From NCBI RefSeq assembly GCF_014651075.1, contig NZ_BMWE01000002.1, positions 124,001 through 188,000 on the forward strand: a stretch of DNA of 64,000 bases, in the 5' to 3' direction. This DNA is from Streptomyces djakartensis (lineage in GTDB: Bacteria > Actinomycetota > Actinomycetes > Streptomycetales > Streptomycetaceae). This document shows, piece after piece, positions 62,882 through 64,000 of this stretch (the first letter of the stretch is position 1; every line of letters begins with the position of its first letter). The translations under genes were made by a program, and so were the position numbers. The notes under the pieces were generated by a model. That model saw nothing but the letters and a program-made list of their open reading frames with translations. It made no database searches and was not told the DNA's origin.

Positions 62882-63460
62882 GTGCCGCAGAACGGGGACG
62901 CCCCTTTGCGCTCGGACGCGCAACGCAACCGCGAACGCATCCTGGAGGTGGCTCTGGCCGAGCTGACGCGCTCGGCGGACGCCCCGCTCAGCGCGATCGC
63001 CAAGAAGGCGGGTGTCGGGCAGGGGACGTTCTACCGGCACTTCCCCAGCCGGGAGGCACTCGTCCTGGAGATCTACCGCCACGAGATGCAGCAGGTCGCC
63101 GACACCGCGGCACCGCTGCTGGAGAGCCGGGAACCGGACCGGGCGCTGCGCGAGTGGATGGACCGTCTCGCGCGCTTCGCCATGACCAAGGCGGGGCTGG
63201 CCGACGCGCTCCGTCAGGCCACCAGCGCACCCGGGAAGCCGGCGAAGCCGGGTCACGCCCCGGTGACCGCGGCGGCAGAACTCCTGCTCCGCGCCGCCGA
63301 GTCCTCCGGCACCATCCGCCCGGGCATCACCGCGGAGGACTTCTTCCTCGCCATCGGCGGCCTGTGGACGATCGACCCCCACAGCGACTGGCAACCCCGC
63401 GCCACCCGGCTCCTGGACCTCGTCATGGACGCGCTGCGGGTGGGGGCGCCCGGGCACTGA
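62882..63460 (+). CDS. TetR-family regulator of the aldehyde oxidoreductase operon
   Basis: 192 residues; HTH ~14-60 (RNRERILEVALAELTRSADA, GVGQGTFYRHFPSREALVLE) and a TetR_C-type ligand domain. GTG 62882 is preceded by GAGGAGGA. It is divergent from paoA-like across a large inverted repeat, making autoregulation and control of the aldehyde enzyme likely. Confidence 0.9.
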   Translation: MPQNGDAPLRSDAQRNRERILEVALAELTRSADAPLSAIAKKAGVGQGTFYRHFPSREALVLEIYRHEMQQVADTAAPLLESREPDRALREWMDRLARFAMTKAGLADALRQATSAPGKPAKPGHAPVTAAAELLLRAAESSGTIRPGITAEDFFLAIGGLWTIDPHSDWQPRATRLLDLVMDALRVGAPGH

Positions 63461-63661
63461 GCGCCTCCCGCGGTGGCCGGTTCTGAGCGCCGGACCGTGA
63501 GCGCGGTGAGCGGCGCGCAGGGCCGCCCTGACGGGCTGCCCGATGGCGGGGCACACACCACCGGGCAGGAAAGCCGTCACGCGGAGGCAGCCGGACACGG
63601 GTGGCCGGACGGTGTGCGACCGGGGCGGGGGCCGCGGTGCCGGTGCGCACGGCGACGGGGG

Positions 63662-64000
63662 TCAGGCGACGGCCGTGAGGGCCAGTTCTCGTAGCTCGTG
63701 GAGGGCCGCCGCCACGGCCGGGCGGGCATGACCGGCGCCTCGGGTGCAGGTGAGGAGTTTGCGGTGGGGGTTGCCGGCGCAACGGATCCGGGTGATCGGG
63801 AGGTCCGGGGTCAGATGCGCCAGGCGGGGGATGAGGGCGACGCCGAGCCGGTGGGCGACCAGGTGGGCGGTGACGTCCCAGTCGCGGGCGTGGTGGACGA
63901 CGTCGGGCGTGAAGCCCGCCGCGCCGCAGGCCGACAGGACGTGCCGGCGGCAGGGGCTCTGCTCCACCGGCGCGATCCACGGCTCGCAGGCAGCCTCGGC
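63662..64000 (-). CDS. LysR-family regulator, C-terminal part (continues past window)
   Basis: The frame is open to the window edge and the visible ~112 residues are the LysR effector domain: EPWIAPVEQSPCRRHVLSAC, VTAHLVAHRLGVALIPRLAH. The HTH half lies beyond position 64000. Nothing recognisable lies between it and the TetR stop (63461-63661). Confidence 0.85.
   Translation of the reverse strand, partial: AEAACEPWIAPVEQSPCRRHVLSACGAAGFTPDVVHHARDWDVTAHLVAHRLGVALIPRLAHLTPDLPITRIRCAGNPHRKLLTCTRGAGHARPAVAAALHELRELALTAVA

Noticed and set aside
1..64000. CRISPR array, tRNA, rRNA, insertion sequence or prophage
   Set aside because: No repeat-spacer pattern, transposase, integrase or structural RNA signature was seen on either strand.

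Overview
The window is very GC-rich, uses ATG, GTG and probably TTG starts, and has tightly overlapping ATGA/TGATG gene junctions. It carries mycothiol-linked enzymes, an ECF-type sigma factor, a Pkn-type kinase and interspersed palindromic repeats of the kind seen in Streptomyces. It is best read as chromosomal DNA from a streptomycete or close relative. I see no rRNA, tRNA, CRISPR array, transposase or phage gene.

Layout. 0-8.3 kb is mixed: the 3' part of a LutC-like gene, a decayed CoxE-like gene, a cupin, a PLP dehydratase with its YheO/DauR-type regulator, an ECF sigma factor with a Met/His-rich membrane protein, a DUF4396 membrane protein and an SDR sharing a copper-repressor-like palindrome, a decapitated methyltransferase and a VOC protein. 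8.3-22.1 kb holds a GNAT with an operator-like inverted repeat at its start, a fused ABC permease coupled to an MFS transporter, a Ser/Thr kinase, a cobalamin riboswitch driving cbiMNQO (cobalt uptake), a DinB/MDMPI protein, an RsbQ-RsbP-STAS stress-signalling trio and an ABC exporter.

22.5-45.7 kb is the main feature: a complete choline to glycine betaine to dimethylglycine to sarcosine to glycine catabolic island. BetA and BetB oxidise choline; a ProVWX-type ABC importer takes up betaine or choline. A GbcA-like Rieske oxygenase, with a separately encoded Rieske ferredoxin and FAD reductase, would demethylate betaine. Dimethylglycine oxidase and a sarcosine oxidase (SoxB, fused SoxD-SoxA, SoxG) finish the job. 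PurU returns formyl-folate carbon, and a mycothiol-dependent formaldehyde dehydrogenase plus an MBL hydrolase dispose of formaldehyde. Two paralogous IclR regulators sit in the island. I find a shared 36-bp operator (two GTTGC-N7-GCAAC palindromes spaced exactly 19 bp) at eight promoters, plus one single copy over an iclR start codon. This appears to define one IclR regulon and is the strongest new signal here.

45.7-64 kb is again mixed: degraded PotD-like remnant, GNAT, small membrane protein, pirin, TPR protein, PepSY protein, peptide deformylase, a mycothione-reductase-like flavoprotein next to thioredoxin, an aldehyde dehydrogenase, LacI and TetR regulators, an FMN reductase with twin TetR operators, a PaoABC/XdhC-type molybdenum aldehyde oxidoreductase operon facing a TetR gene across a large inverted repeat, and a LysR gene cut by the window end.

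Five genes are remnants (CoxE-like, methyltransferase, FCD regulator, FolD start, PotD-like), so this stretch has been worn down by small deletions between intact operons.
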